A stretch of 64,000 nt of DNA from contig NZ_CP053985.1 in assembly GCF_013267355.1 (NCBI RefSeq), positions 1,984,001-2,048,000 of the forward strand. Reading direction: 5' to 3'. A program made the position numbers and the translations under genes. Source of the stretch: Achromobacter pestifer. GTDB lineage: Bacteria > Pseudomonadota > Gammaproteobacteria > Burkholderiales > Burkholderiaceae_B. Shown one piece after another: positions 8,143-17,740 of this stretch; the stretch's first letter is position 1; every line of letters begins with the position of its first letter. Below the pieces are notes generated by a model, which worked only from the letters and a program-made list of their open reading frames with translations, was not told the origin of the DNA and made no database searches.

Positions 8143-8887
8143 TCATCCCAAGCTGGAAATCCGCGACCTGCAGAAATCCTTCGGCGCCGTGCGCGCGACC
8201 CAAGGCGTCAACCTGCAAGTCCGTCCCGGCGAACTGCATGCGCTCATCGGCCCCAACGGCGCGGGCAAGACCACGCTGCTGTCGCAGATCAGCGGCGAAA
8301 TCCTGCCGGACGCGGGCGGCATCCTGCTGGACGGCCGCGACATCACCCGCATGCCCGCCCACAAGAGGCCCGCGGCCGGGCTGGCGCGCTCGTTCCAGAT
8401 CAGCCAGCTCTACCCCGCCTTCAGCGCCGAGGACAACGTCGCCATGGCGGTGCAGGCGCACAGCCCCGGCGGCTTCAACCTGTGGAAAAGCGCCCGCCGC
8501 CTGCCACAGCTGCGCCAGCCCGCCCGACAGGCGCTGGAACGCGTAGGCCTGGGCGAGCGCGCCCACGTGCGCGTATCGGAACTGGCCCATGGCGAAAAAC
8601 GGCAACTGGAACTGGCGATGGCGCTGTCGCTGGACGCATCGCTGCTCTTGCTGGACGAACCCATGGCCGGCATGGGCGCCGAGGAATCGCAACGCATGAC
8701 CTCGCTGCTGCAGGAACTGAAGGGCCGCTACGCCATCCTGCTGGTCGAACACGACATGGACGCCGTCTTCGCCCTGGCCGACCGCATCACCGTGCTGGTC
8801 TACGGCAAGACCATCTTCACCGGCACGCCCGACGAGGTGCGCCGCCACCCCGACGTGCGCGCCGCCTATCTGGGCGAGGAGGACTGA
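8135..8887 (+). CDS. livG: Branched-chain-type ABC transporter ATPase LivG (set 1)
   Basis: A 250-residue ABC ATPase. Walker A is GPNGAGKTT, the signature region is SELAHGEKRQLELAMAL, Walker B is LLLLDEPMAGM and the switch His lies in LVEHDMD. The start at 8135 is used because it matches the N-terminus of LivG proteins (MTDHPKLEIRDLQKSFG); an upstream in-frame ATG at 8108 lies inside livM. It overlaps livM by 8 bp and livF by one base, which shows tight coupling. Confidence 0.9.
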   Translation: MTDHPKLEIRDLQKSFGAVRATQGVNLQVRPGELHALIGPNGAGKTTLLSQISGEILPDAGGILLDGRDITRMPAHKRPAAGLARSFQISQLYPAFSAEDNVAMAVQAHSPGGFNLWKSARRLPQLRQPARQALERVGLGERAHVRVSELAHGEKRQLELAMALSLDASLLLLDEPMAGMGAEESQRMTSLLQELKGRYAILLVEHDMDAVFALADRITVLVYGKTIFTGTPDEVRRHPDVRAAYLGEED

Positions 8888-9579
8888 TGCTGCAACTCAA
8901 GCAACTACAGGCCGGCTACGGCGCCAGCAAAGTGCTGTTCGGCGTGGACCTGGACATCGCCGCCAGCCAGGTCGTGTCCCTGATCGGCCGCAACGGCATG
9001 GGCAAGACCACCACCGTGAAAACCATCATGGGCATGCTGCCCGCGCAGGACGGCAGCATCCTGCTCGACGGCCAGCCCATAGCAGGCCAGGCGCCGCACC
9101 GCATCGCCCAGCTGGGCATAGGCCTGGTACCCGAAGGCCGCCGCGTCTTCGGCTCGCTGTCAGTCGAAGAAAACCTGATCGCCACCGCCCGCAACACCCG
9201 CGCCGGCTGGCACGTGGGCCGCGTCTTCGACCTGTTCCCCCGCTTGAAGGAACGCCGCGCCCAATCCGCCCGCACCCTGTCCGGCGGCGAACAGCAAATG
9301 CTCGCCGTCGGCCGCGCGCTCCTCATCAACCCGCGCCTGCTCATCCTGGACGAAGCCACCGAAGGCCTGGCGCCACTGATCCGCCACGAAATCTGGAACT
9401 GCCTGCGCCGCCTGAAGGAAGAAGGCCAGACCATCCTGGTGATAGACAAGAACCTGAAGGAAATGGCGACTCTCGTCGACCGCCACCACGTCCTGGAAAA
9501 AGGCCGCGTGGTCTGGCAAGGCAGCCCCGCGGAACTCGCCGCGCAGCCGGAGCTGGCGCAGCGATACTTGGGCGTCTAA
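8887..9579 (+). CDS. livF: Branched-chain-type ABC transporter ATPase LivF (set 1)
   Basis: A 230-residue ABC ATPase with Walker A GRNGMGKTT, signature LSGGEQQMLAVGRAL and Walker B LLILDEATEGL. The LivF-typical GRRVFGSLSVEENL segment follows the Q-loop region. The switch segment reads LVIDKNLKEM, with Lys in place of the usual His of the H-loop, a common LivF variation. It is the last gene of the operon and its TAA overlaps the 3' end of the convergent VOC gene by four bases. Confidence 0.9.
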   Translation: MLQLKQLQAGYGASKVLFGVDLDIAASQVVSLIGRNGMGKTTTVKTIMGMLPAQDGSILLDGQPIAGQAPHRIAQLGIGLVPEGRRVFGSLSVEENLIATARNTRAGWHVGRVFDLFPRLKERRAQSARTLSGGEQQMLAVGRALLINPRLLILDEATEGLAPLIRHEIWNCLRRLKEEGQTILVIDKNLKEMATLVDRHHVLEKGRVVWQGSPAELAAQPELAQRYLGV

Positions 9580-9938
9580 TCGGATGATTCGCAGAAGCTC
9601 AGCCGATTGCCGAACGGATCGATGACCGCCATCACCCTCCCCCACGGCATCTCTTCCACGCCCGGCCGCATATAGCCATAGCCCTTGGCGTTCACCTCGG
9701 CCTGGAACTCGTCCACGCCCCGCATCCGCACGAACACCGCGGATCCGGGCGTGGCGTCGCCGTGGTGCTCGCTCAGGTGCAGCACCAGGTCACCGCGATG
9801 CACTTGCGCGTACAGCGGCATGCCAGGCTCGAAGCGATGCTCCCAGTCCCACTCGAACCCCAGGAAATCCAGATAGAACTCCCGCGCCTTCTCCACGGAG
9901 AAAATGCGCAGGATGGGAATGGCTGCTTGCAGGTGCAT
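9576..9938 (-). CDS. Glyoxalase/bleomycin-resistance (VOC) superfamily protein
   Basis: A 120-residue single-module VOC protein. It begins MHLQAAIPILRIFSVEKAREFYLDFLGFEWDWEHRF, ends with AVIDPFGNRLSFCE and resembles the glyoxalase superfamily proteins often named bleomycin-resistance-like. The start at 9938 is preferred over an in-frame ATG at 9962 because the conserved domain begins here. Function is probably binding or isomerisation of a small molecule with a metal; nothing in its context settles the substrate. It is convergent with the transporter operon, with tail-to-tail overlap. Confidence 0.75.
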   Translation of the reverse strand: MHLQAAIPILRIFSVEKAREFYLDFLGFEWDWEHRFEPGMPLYAQVHRGDLVLHLSEHHGDATPGSAVFVRMRGVDEFQAEVNAKGYGYMRPGVEEMPWGRVMAVIDPFGNRLSFCESSD

Positions 9939-10365
9939 GACGGCCCCAGAGAAAAAAAGCAAGGACGCTCAGCATAGACCACGAGACGCACCGCAAAGCG
10001 CAAAGCGCACACCATCACGACGCAAGACACCGCGTAAGCCCCAAAAGGCCGCCCGCGCGGCCGGCCTGGGGCGGGCCCCGCAAGACACGCCACCCCACAC
10101 AGATGTCGGCAAGAACCAGAAGAACCCCAATCGCCCCAGCTGACGTCAAGTTTCAACAGCCAGAGCCCGTCGCGTCGGCGGCCCGCGGTGTGCGGGGCGT
10201 CGATAAGCCCGAGGGAATCTGAAGGAACCGCCGCAGGCGGTGACGAAGATGACGAAGGGGAAGTCCGGAGCGAACGCTCCGGACCGCAATCGTTGCCCCG
10301 CGCACCGCGGGCCACCGACGCGACGGGCGTCTTAAGAACCAACGACGCCCATCAACAAAAACCGA
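9939..10365. other. 427-bp gene-free interval holding repeat copy A
   Basis: Apart from about 80 bases upstream of the VOC gene, this interval is filled by copy A of the structured repeat (10019-10336). The last 29 bases lead to the stop codon of the Bug gene on the minus strand. Open frames across it are consequences of the GC-rich repeat and are not called as genes. Confidence 0.75.
10019..10336 (+). repeat. Structured dispersed repeat, copy A
   Basis: A ~318-bp element that recurs at 36808-37126 (same orientation) and 36431-36750 (inverted). It starts GACGCAAGACACCGCGTAAG and ends GGCGTCTTAAG. Hairpin 1 (10038-10072) pairs GCCCCA with TGGGGC and GGCCG with CGGCC. A long stem pairs 10165-10198 with 10295-10328 (32 of 34 positions) around a 96-base loop that itself contains GTCCGGAGC/GCTCCGGAC. 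The arm sequences differ from those of the other copies but remain complementary. No transposase is present. It lies between two minus-strand genes, 30 bp past the stop of the Bug gene. Confidence 0.85.
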
Positions 10366-11382
10366 TCAATTCAAACTAGCACCCGAGATCTTCACAATCT
10401 CCTGATACTTCGCCTTCTCACCCTTCACAAACTCAGCAAACGCCTCAGGCGTCATCGGCGCAGCCTCAGACCCCATCGTCAGCAAGCGCTGCTTCACATC
10501 CGCCTGCTGCATCGCATCCGAGTATGCCTTGTTCAGCTTCGCCACCACCGGCGCCGGCGTGCCGCCCGTCGTGAACACCCCGAACCAGGTCCCCAGGTCA
10601 AAGCCCTTGATCCCCGACTCTTCCACCGTAGGCACATCCGCCAGCAGCGAAGAACGCTTGGCGGTGGTCACGGCCAACGCCTTGACCTTGCCGTCCTTGA
10701 TCAGCGGCGCCGAAGCCGCCAGGTTGTCGAACATGAAGTCCGACTGGCCAGACAGCAGCGCCAACTGCGCAGGCGCCGCGCCTTGATAAGGAATGTGCTC
10801 GACATTGATGCCCGCACGCACCTTCAGCAGCTCGCCCGACAAATGCCCGGCGCTGCCATTCCCGCCCGAACCGTAGTTCAGCTTGCCCGGGTTCTTCTTC
10901 GCGTAGTCGATCAGATCGGCCAGCTTCTCGATCTTGTTCTTCTCGGCGAACTCGACGTTCATCACCAGCACATTGGGCACCGAGGCCACGATGGTCACCG
11001 GCGCGAAGTCCTTCACCGGGTCATACGGCAGATTGGCGAACAGCCACGGATTGATGGCGTGGGTCGCGACCGCGCCCATCACCAGCGTGTAGCCGTCGGC
11101 CGGCGCCTTGGCCACCAGGTCGGCGCCGATATTGCCGCCCGCGCCCGAACGGTTTTCCACGATGACCGGCTGCCCCAGCGAGCCGCGCACCTTCTCGGCC
11201 AGCATGCGGGCCATGGTGTCCAGCGGGCCGCCGGGCGGGTAAGGCACGACAAAGCGCAGCGGCTTGGTCGGGAAATCGGTAGCCTGGGCCAGCACAGGCG
11301 CGCCGAAAGGCAGGGTGGCGGCCAGCGCAACGGCGCCTTGCAACAGGGCGCGGCGCACAGCGCGGCGGGGGGTCTGCGTCAT
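10366..11382 (-). CDS. Bug-family (TctC-like) periplasmic substrate-binding protein
   Basis: A 338-residue Bug receptor. It has a twin-arginine-like N-terminus (RRAVRRALLQGAVALAATL) with signal cleavage near VLAQA, then the family motifs FPTKPLRFVVPYPPGGPLDTMAR and VIVENRSGAGGNIGADLVAK. The ATG at 11382 is preceded by GAGGAGAACAACATC, so the in-frame ATG nine codons upstream is not used. No membrane partner lies nearby. The preceding gene on this strand is aapP, separated by a terminator, so this is likely a single-gene unit. The ligand is unknown. Confidence 0.9.
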   Translation of the reverse strand: MTQTPRRAVRRALLQGAVALAATLPFGAPVLAQATDFPTKPLRFVVPYPPGGPLDTMARMLAEKVRGSLGQPVIVENRSGAGGNIGADLVAKAPADGYTLVMGAVATHAINPWLFANLPYDPVKDFAPVTIVASVPNVLVMNVEFAEKNKIEKLADLIDYAKKNPGKLNYGSGGNGSAGHLSGELLKVRAGINVEHIPYQGAAPAQLALLSGQSDFMFDNLAASAPLIKDGKVKALAVTTAKRSSLLADVPTVEESGIKGFDLGTWFGVFTTGGTPAPVVAKLNKAYSDAMQQADVKQRLLTMGSEAAPMTPEAFAEFVKGEKAKYQEIVKISGASLN

Positions 11383-11518
11383 GATGTTGTTCTCCTCGCT
11401 TCGGATCAATAGCGGTCAGTAGCATACCGCAGCGAGGAATAAGGCGTAACAAAGAGATACCAGCAGAACCGCCGGCTGTTCCCGCCGCTGCGTCCGCGGC
11501 GACAACTCGCCGCCCCAA

Positions 11519-11543
11519 GAAAAAACCGCCCGTAGGCGGTTTG
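11519..11543 (-). terminator. Rho-independent terminator after aapP
   Basis: Read on the minus strand, AAACCGCC - TACG - GGCGGTTT forms an 8-bp stem followed by a run of T (TTTTTTC). It lies 7 bp past the aapP stop and closes the aap operon. Confidence 0.85.
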
Positions 11544-11549
11544 AGGGGG

Positions 11550-12290
11550 TCAGTGCAGGATCTGGCTCAGGAACAGCTTGGTCCGCTCGTTCTGCGGATT
11601 GTCGAAGAACTCGTCCGGGCTGTTCTGTTCAATGATTTCGCCGCGGTCCATGAAGATCACGCGGTTGGCGACCTTGCGCGCGAAGCCCATTTCGTGGGTC
11701 ACGCAAATCATCGTCATGCCGCTTTCCTGGGCCAGGGTGACCATCACATCCAGCACTTCCTTGACCATTTCCGGGTCCAGCGCGGAAGTCGGCTCATCGA
11801 ACAGCATGATCTTGGGGCTCATGCACAACGAACGCGCGATCGCCACGCGCTGCTGCTGGCCGCCCGACAACTGGCCGGGGAATTTCTTGGCCTGATCCGG
11901 AATGCGCACGCGCTCCAGGTACTTCATGGCCGTGGCCTCGGCTTCGGCGCGCGGCTTCTTCAGCACCCACATGGGGCCCAGCGTCAGGTTCTCCAGCACC
12001 GTCAGGTGCGGGAACAGGTTGAAGTGCTGGAACACCATGCCGACGTCCTTGCGGATGGTCTCGATGTGCTTGAGGTCGTTGGTGAGCTCGGTGCCGTCCA
12101 CGATGATGTGGCCCTTCTGGTGCTCTTCCAGGCGGTTGATGCAACGGATCATGGTGGACTTGCCCGAGCCCGACGGCCCGCACACCACGATGCGTTCACC
12201 CGGCGCGACGTCCAGGTTGATATTGCGCAGCACGTGGAACTGGCCGTACCACTTGTTCACGTCCTGCAGTTTGATGATGGCATCAGACAT
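11550..12290 (-). CDS. aapP: General/polar amino acid ABC transporter ATPase AapP
   Basis: A 246-residue ATPase of the polar amino acid (PAAT) family. Walker A is GPSGSGKST, the signature is [15 protein letters not shown], Walker B is [15 protein letters not shown] and the switch is VTHEMGFA. The [20 protein letters not shown] segment is typical of GlnQ/AapP. It closes a four-gene operon with a periplasmic receptor and two permeases, the arrangement of the general L-amino acid transporter aapJQMP. Substrates are expected to be glutamate, aspartate and other polar amino acids. Confidence 0.92.
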   Translation of the reverse strand: MSDAIIKLQDVNKWYGQFHVLRNINLDVAPGERIVVCGPSGSGKSTMIRCINRLEEHQKGHIIVDGTELTNDLKHIETIRKDVGMVFQHFNLFPHLTVLENLTLGPMWVLKKPRAEAEATAMKYLERVRIPDQAKKFPGQLSGGQQQRVAIARSLCMSPKIMLFDEPTSALDPEMVKEVLDVMVTLAQESGMTMICVTHEMGFARKVANRVIFMDRGEIIEQNSPDEFFDNPQNERTKLFLSQILH

Positions 12291-12350
12291 GCCTGTACTC
12301 CCGTAAGTATCGCGATGCGCGCCCGCCCAGGGCGGACGCGCTGCAAAGTT

Positions 12351-13451
12351 CTAGCGTGCGTGTCCCGTGGCCAGGCGCTTTTCCAGCGACTGGCTGTACT
12401 TGGACATGGAGAAGCAGAAGACAAAGTAGATGAGCGATATGAACAGGTACGCCTCCACCCCGAATCCGCGCCATGCCGCGTCGGACAAAGCCGCCTTGGC
12501 CGCCAGCGTCAGGTCGAAGATGCCGATGATCACCACCAGCGAGGTGTCCTTGAACAGCGCGATGAAGATGCTGACCAGCGGCGGAATCACGATCTTCAGC
12601 GCCTGCGGCAGGATGATCTTGCGCATCTGCTGCCAGTAGTTCAGGCCCAGCGAATCCGCGCCCTCGTACTGGCCCTTGGGAATCGCCTGCAAGCCGCCCC
12701 GCACCGTTTCGGCGATATACGCCGCCGCGAACATGATGATCGCGATCTGCGCGCGCAGCAGCTTGTCGATGGAGAAGCCTTCCGGCAGGAACAGCGGCAG
12801 CATCACCGAGGACATGAACAGCAGGCTGATCAGCGGCACGCCGCGGATCAGCTCGATGTACACAACGCACAGCGCCTTGATGGCGGGCATCTTGGAGCGC
12901 CGGCCCAGGGCCAGCAGCACGCCGATGGGAAACGCGAAGGCAATGCCGAACGTGGACAGGATCAGCGTCAGCGGCAGGCCGCCCCAGCGTGCGTTTTCCA
13001 CGTAGGTCAGGCCGAACACGCCGCCCCACATCAGGAGCGCCACGGCCGTCAAGCCCACGGTCCAGATGACGGCGAGCTTCCAGTTCCAGAAGCGGCGGAT
13101 GCCGCTGCACACGATCACCGCGACCAGGATGACGGTCGCGATCAGCGGACGCCATTGCTCGTCGAACGGATAGGTGCCGAACAGGATCAGCCGGTGCTTC
13201 TCGATGATGAACGCCCAGCAGGCGCCGCCGGAAGCGCGGCACTCCTGCGCGTTGGTCGCGGAGAAATTCGCCTTGATGAAGGCCCATTCCACCAGCGCCG
13301 GCACCGCCATCAGCAGGAACCAGGCCACCAGCACCGTGATGAGGATGTTCAGCGGTGACGAGAACAGGCGCGACTTGATCCAGGCCCAGAGCCCCACATG
13401 GGTGCTGGGCGGCGGCAGGCCTTCGGCGGGGATATGCGAAGTGCTGCTCAT
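12351..13451 (-). CDS. aapM: General L-amino acid ABC transporter permease AapM
   Basis: A 366-residue permease. The C-terminal part holds the PAAT permease fold, with FPIGVLLALGRRSKMPAIK, ELIRGVPLISLLFM and the EAA-like loop YAEGADSLGLNYWQQMRKIILPQALK region. The N-terminal ~150 residues carry extra membrane segments, a feature that distinguishes AapM from shorter HisM/GlnP proteins. It pairs with AapQ, encoded two bases upstream. Confidence 0.9.
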   Translation of the reverse strand: MSSTSHIPAEGLPPPSTHVGLWAWIKSRLFSSPLNILITVLVAWFLLMAVPALVEWAFIKANFSATNAQECRASGGACWAFIIEKHRLILFGTYPFDEQWRPLIATVILVAVIVCSGIRRFWNWKLAVIWTVGLTAVALLMWGGVFGLTYVENARWGGLPLTLILSTFGIAFAFPIGVLLALGRRSKMPAIKALCVVYIELIRGVPLISLLFMSSVMLPLFLPEGFSIDKLLRAQIAIIMFAAAYIAETVRGGLQAIPKGQYEGADSLGLNYWQQMRKIILPQALKIVIPPLVSIFIALFKDTSLVVIIGIFDLTLAAKAALSDAAWRGFGVEAYLFISLIYFVFCFSMSKYSQSLEKRLATGHAR

Positions 13452-13452
13452 A

Positions 13453-14643
<1,191 letters not shown>

Positions 14644-14731
14644 GAGTGAATCTACAGAAGTCGGACACCGGGCGGCGAAGCCGGTAGGGCCGCGCCACCC
14701 ACTCCTGCCACCCGCCCGCAGGCGGGAGAGG

Positions 14732-14758
14732 AAAAACGGAGCGCCGGGCTCCGTTTTT
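14732..14758 (-). terminator. Terminator-like hairpin between aapJ and aapQ
   Basis: Arms AAAAACGGAGC (14732-14742) and GCTCCGTTTTT (14748-14758) form an 11-bp stem with a five-base loop and a T run on the minus strand. It sits in the 130-bp gap after aapJ and probably acts as a partial terminator, giving more receptor than permease. Confidence 0.8.
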
Positions 14759-14773
14759 CCAGGCAGCCGTGTG

Positions 14774-15790
14774 TTAGCGCACCGGCCAGCCGTACATCAA
14801 GCCACCTTGCTTGTAGGAAGCGTTAAGACCGCGCTCCAGCTTCATCGCGCTGTTCTTGCCCAGCGTGTTTTCGAAGCTTTCGCCGTAGTTGCCCACGTTC
14901 TTGATGATGTTGTAGGCCCACTTGTCATCCACGCCCAGGTTCTTGCCCATGCCCGGGGTCACGCCCAGGATGCGCTGAATGTTGGGATTGGGGCTCTTGG
15001 CCATTTCATCGACGTTGGCCTTGGTGATGCCGTATTCCTCGGCTTCGAGCATGGCGTTGAGCGACCAGCGCACGATGTTGAACCATTGCTCGTCGCCCTG
15101 GCGGACCATGGGGCCCAGCGGCTCCTTGGAGAAGTCTTCCGGCAGGATGACGAACTTGTCCGGGTTCTCGAGCGTGGTGCGGGTGGAGGCCAGTTGCGAC
15201 TTGTCGGTGGTGAAGGCGTCGCAGCGGCCGGCCGAGAAGGCGCGGATGATTTCGTCGTACTTGTCGATCACGACGGGCTTGAATTCGATCTTCTGGCCAC
15301 GGAACCAGTCAGCCAGGTTCAGCTCGGTGGTGGTGCCGGGCTGCACGCAGATGGTGGCGCCGTTCAGTTCCTTGGCGCTCTTGACGTTCAGGTCCTTGGA
15401 GACCATGACGCCCTGGCTGTCGTAGTAGTTCACGCCCACGCCGATCAGGCCCAGCGTCGTGTCGCGCGTCAGCGTGACGGTGGTGTTGCGGGTGAGCACG
15501 TCCACTTCGCCCGACTGCAGGGCGGTGAAGCGCTGTTGCGTGTTCAGCGGGGTGAACTTGACCTTGGTGGCGTCGCCGAACATGGTCGAGGCGATGGCGC
15601 GGCACAGGTCCACGTCGATGCCCTTGTATTCGCCCTTGCTGTCAGCGATGGAGAACCCCGGAATGCCCGTCGAAACCCCGCACTGGACAAACCCTTTTTT
15701 CTTGACGTTTTCGAAGGTTGCGCCCGCATTGGCTGCTGCCGATGCAGCGAACAAAGCAGCGCCGATCGCAGCGAGTTTCAATACTTTCAT
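14774..15790 (-). CDS. aapJ: General L-amino acid ABC transporter substrate-binding protein AapJ
   Basis: A 338-residue periplasmic receptor of the SBP_bac_3 family. It has a clear signal peptide (MKVLKLAAIGAALFAASAAANA), then FENVKKKGFVQCGVSTGIPGF and the PAAT ligand-pocket region GIDVDLCRAIASTMFG. The C-terminal SYKQGGLMYGWPVR is typical of AapJ. It is the first gene of aapJQMP. The upstream region (15791-15960) contains an AT-rich patch with a possible minus-strand -10 near 15902-15907. Confidence 0.92.
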   Translation of the reverse strand: MKVLKLAAIGAALFAASAAANAGATFENVKKKGFVQCGVSTGIPGFSIADSKGEYKGIDVDLCRAIASTMFGDATKVKFTPLNTQQRFTALQSGEVDVLTRNTTVTLTRDTTLGLIGVGVNYYDSQGVMVSKDLNVKSAKELNGATICVQPGTTTELNLADWFRGQKIEFKPVVIDKYDEIIRAFSAGRCDAFTTDKSQLASTRTTLENPDKFVILPEDFSKEPLGPMVRQGDEQWFNIVRWSLNAMLEAEEYGITKANVDEMAKSPNPNIQRILGVTPGMGKNLGVDDKWAYNIIKNVGNYGESFENTLGKNSAMKLERGLNASYKQGGLMYGWPVR

Positions 15791-16079
15791 CGTGTTCTCC
15801 GTGTGGGATAAAGCGAATGTTCACGCGGGCCGGGTTGGGCCCACGTATGGGGCGGATGGTAGCGTCCGCGCCGCTCGCGGCGCATCCGGGAATTCCCTTG
15901 AAATATAGGGACACTGGATGAAATGAAACGCTGTTCACCGGTAAAAAGGGGACACTTTTTGAGCGCGCTCAAGCGCCCCCGGACGGGTTGCGCCGGATGG
16001 CTTATCCGCGCATCCTCCCCACGGTGTAGGCCACCTTACTGTCCCCGAGTTACTATTGCGGCTTCATCTGACAGCCGCC
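15791..16079. promoter_or_regulatory. Divergent intergenic region aapJ / ftsE
   Basis: This 289-bp gap should contain the promoters of both aapJ (minus) and ftsEX (plus). GGGACACT occurs twice in direct orientation (15908-15915 and 15949-15956), 41 bp apart, beside AT-rich sequence. No clear consensus promoter could be fixed, and no regulator site is recognised. Confidence 0.4.
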
Positions 16080-16835
16080 ATGATCGAATTCCAGCACGTA
16101 TTCAAATCATATGGTCGCGGCCGCAATATCCTGGCCGACATCAACTTCCGCGTGAGCGCGGGAGAGTTCGTTTTCGTATCCGGGCCGTCCGGCGCCGGCA
16201 AGTCCACTTTGCTCAAGCTGATCGGCGGGCTGGAGCCCGCCAGCCGGGGATCGATCCAGGTCAACGGCCAGCGGCTGGACAAGCTGCCCAGCCGTGCCCG
16301 GCCATACCTGCGCCGCGCCGTGGGCGTCATCCTGCAGGACACGCACCTGCTGTTCGATCGCAGCGCGTTCGAAAATGTCATGCTGCCGCTGGCGGTCACC
16401 GGCCATGCCTGGAACTCGGCCGCGGCGCGCGCCCGCGCCGCCCTGGACAAGGTGGGGCTGTCCGGCAAGGAAGACCTGAATCCGATCGAGCTGTCCGGCG
16501 GCGAACAGCAGCGCCTGGCGATCGCGCGGGCCATCGTGAACCGGCCCGCCATCCTGATCGCCGACGAGCCCACCGCCAACCTCGACCACGACAACGCGCA
16601 GCGCATCATGAATGTGTTCCGCGACTTCAACCGCGTCGGCGTGACCACGCTGATCGCCTCGCACGACCAGGACCTCATGGCGCGCTACGCCACCCGCACC
16701 TTGCGCATCGACCCGGGCAAATTCGCCGACTCCCAGGGCTCCGGGACGCCGCAGCCCGAGGCTGGCGCGGGGCAACCCGGCAGCGGACAGCCGGGCGCCG
16801 CGCCCGGCCGGAGCTACCCGGGAGAATCCGCATGA
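16080..16835 (+). CDS. ftsE: Cell division ATP-binding protein FtsE
   Basis: A 251-residue ABC ATPase beginning MIEFQHVFKSYGRGRNILADI, as FtsE proteins do. Walker A is GPSGAGKST, the signature is LSGGEQQRLAIARAI, Walker B is ILIADEPTANLD and the switch His lies in ASHDQDLM. The start at 16080 is chosen over 16056 by family match. FtsE normally ends near residue 220; here a ~35-residue Gly/Pro/Gln-rich tail follows. With FtsX it regulates peptidoglycan hydrolases at the division septum. Its stop overlaps the ftsX ATG (ATGA). Confidence 0.93.
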   Translation: MIEFQHVFKSYGRGRNILADINFRVSAGEFVFVSGPSGAGKSTLLKLIGGLEPASRGSIQVNGQRLDKLPSRARPYLRRAVGVILQDTHLLFDRSAFENVMLPLAVTGHAWNSAAARARAALDKVGLSGKEDLNPIELSGGEQQRLAIARAIVNRPAILIADEPTANLDHDNAQRIMNVFRDFNRVGVTTLIASHDQDLMARYATRTLRIDPGKFADSQGSGTPQPEAGAGQPGSGQPGAAPGRSYPGESA

Positions 16836-17740
16836 ACGCCTGGCTGCGGCAACACCGCTACGCCCTGCTGGTCACCCTGCGCCGACTGATCAAGCAACCG
16901 TTCTCGTCGCTGGCCAACCTGCTGGTCATGGCCCTGGCCCTGGCCCTGCCGTTGCTGGGCAGCGCCATCCTGGTCTCGGTCCAGCCGGTGGCGCGCGAGA
17001 TGTCGGTCACCCCCGAAGTCACCGTCTTCATGCGCGTGGACGCCCCCTCGGGCGCCGCCGCGGACGTGGCCAAGCGCATCCAGGACGAATACAAGGACGA
17101 CATCCGCGCCGTGCGCGTGGTGGGCCGCGAGGACGCCCTGGCCGATCTGCGCGCCAACCCCGCGTGGCAACAGGCGCTGGCCGTGCTGCCGGGCAATCCG
17201 CTGCCGGACGCGGTGGTGGTCACGCTGGCCGACGGCGACAACCTCGCCGGCCGGGCCGACAAGCTGGCCGGGTCCTGGAAACAATGGAACCACGTCGACC
17301 TGGTGCAGCTGGACAGCGCCTGGGTACAGCGCCTGGAGGCGATCCTGCGCTTTGCCCGCATCGGCCTGGCCTTCCTGGCCGCCTGCGTGGCGGTGGTGGT
17401 GCTGGCGACGGTCTTCAACACCGTGCGCATGCAGGCACTCTCGCAACGCGAGGAAATCGGCGTGGCGCGGCTGGTGGGCGCCACGGAATCCTTCGTGCGC
17501 CGTCCCTTCCTCTACCTGGGCGCGCTGTCGGGCGCGGTGGCGTCGCTCCTGGCCATCGGCGTGGCGGCGGTCGCCCTGTCGCCGCTGAACGATGCCCTGG
17601 TGGGACTGGCCCGCAGCTACGGGGCCGAATTCGCCCTGCACCTGCCCGGCCCGGCCGTGCTGGTCGGCGCCGTGGTGGCGTCTGCCGCCCTGGGCGCGCT
17701 GTCGGCGCGCTGGTCGGTCACCCGCAGCACGCGCTTCTGA
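16832..17740 (+). CDS. ftsX: Cell division protein FtsX
   Basis: A 302-residue membrane protein with the FtsX layout: a cytoplasmic N-terminus (RQHRYALLVTLRRLIKQPFSSL), a first membrane helix, a periplasmic domain of ~130 residues containing EVTVFMRVD, and three more helices around residues 175-295. The segment MQALSQREEIGVARLVGAT is the conserved cytoplasmic loop. It forms the FtsEX complex with the gene immediately upstream. The start is set by the 4-base overlap with ftsE. Confidence 0.93.
   Translation: MNAWLRQHRYALLVTLRRLIKQPFSSLANLLVMALALALPLLGSAILVSVQPVAREMSVTPEVTVFMRVDAPSGAAADVAKRIQDEYKDDIRAVRVVGREDALADLRANPAWQQALAVLPGNPLPDAVVVTLADGDNLAGRADKLAGSWKQWNHVDLVQLDSAWVQRLEAILRFARIGLAFLAACVAVVVLATVFNTVRMQALSQREEIGVARLVGATESFVRRPFLYLGALSGAVASLLAIGVAAVALSPLNDALVGLARSYGAEFALHLPGPAVLVGAVVASAALGALSARWSVTRSTRF

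Noticed and set aside
9773..10342. Open frames through repeat copy A with similar peptides in copies B and C
   Set aside because: The similarity follows from the shared DNA repeat. Paired changes in the stems explain conservation better than coding, and there is no consistent start or ribosome site.
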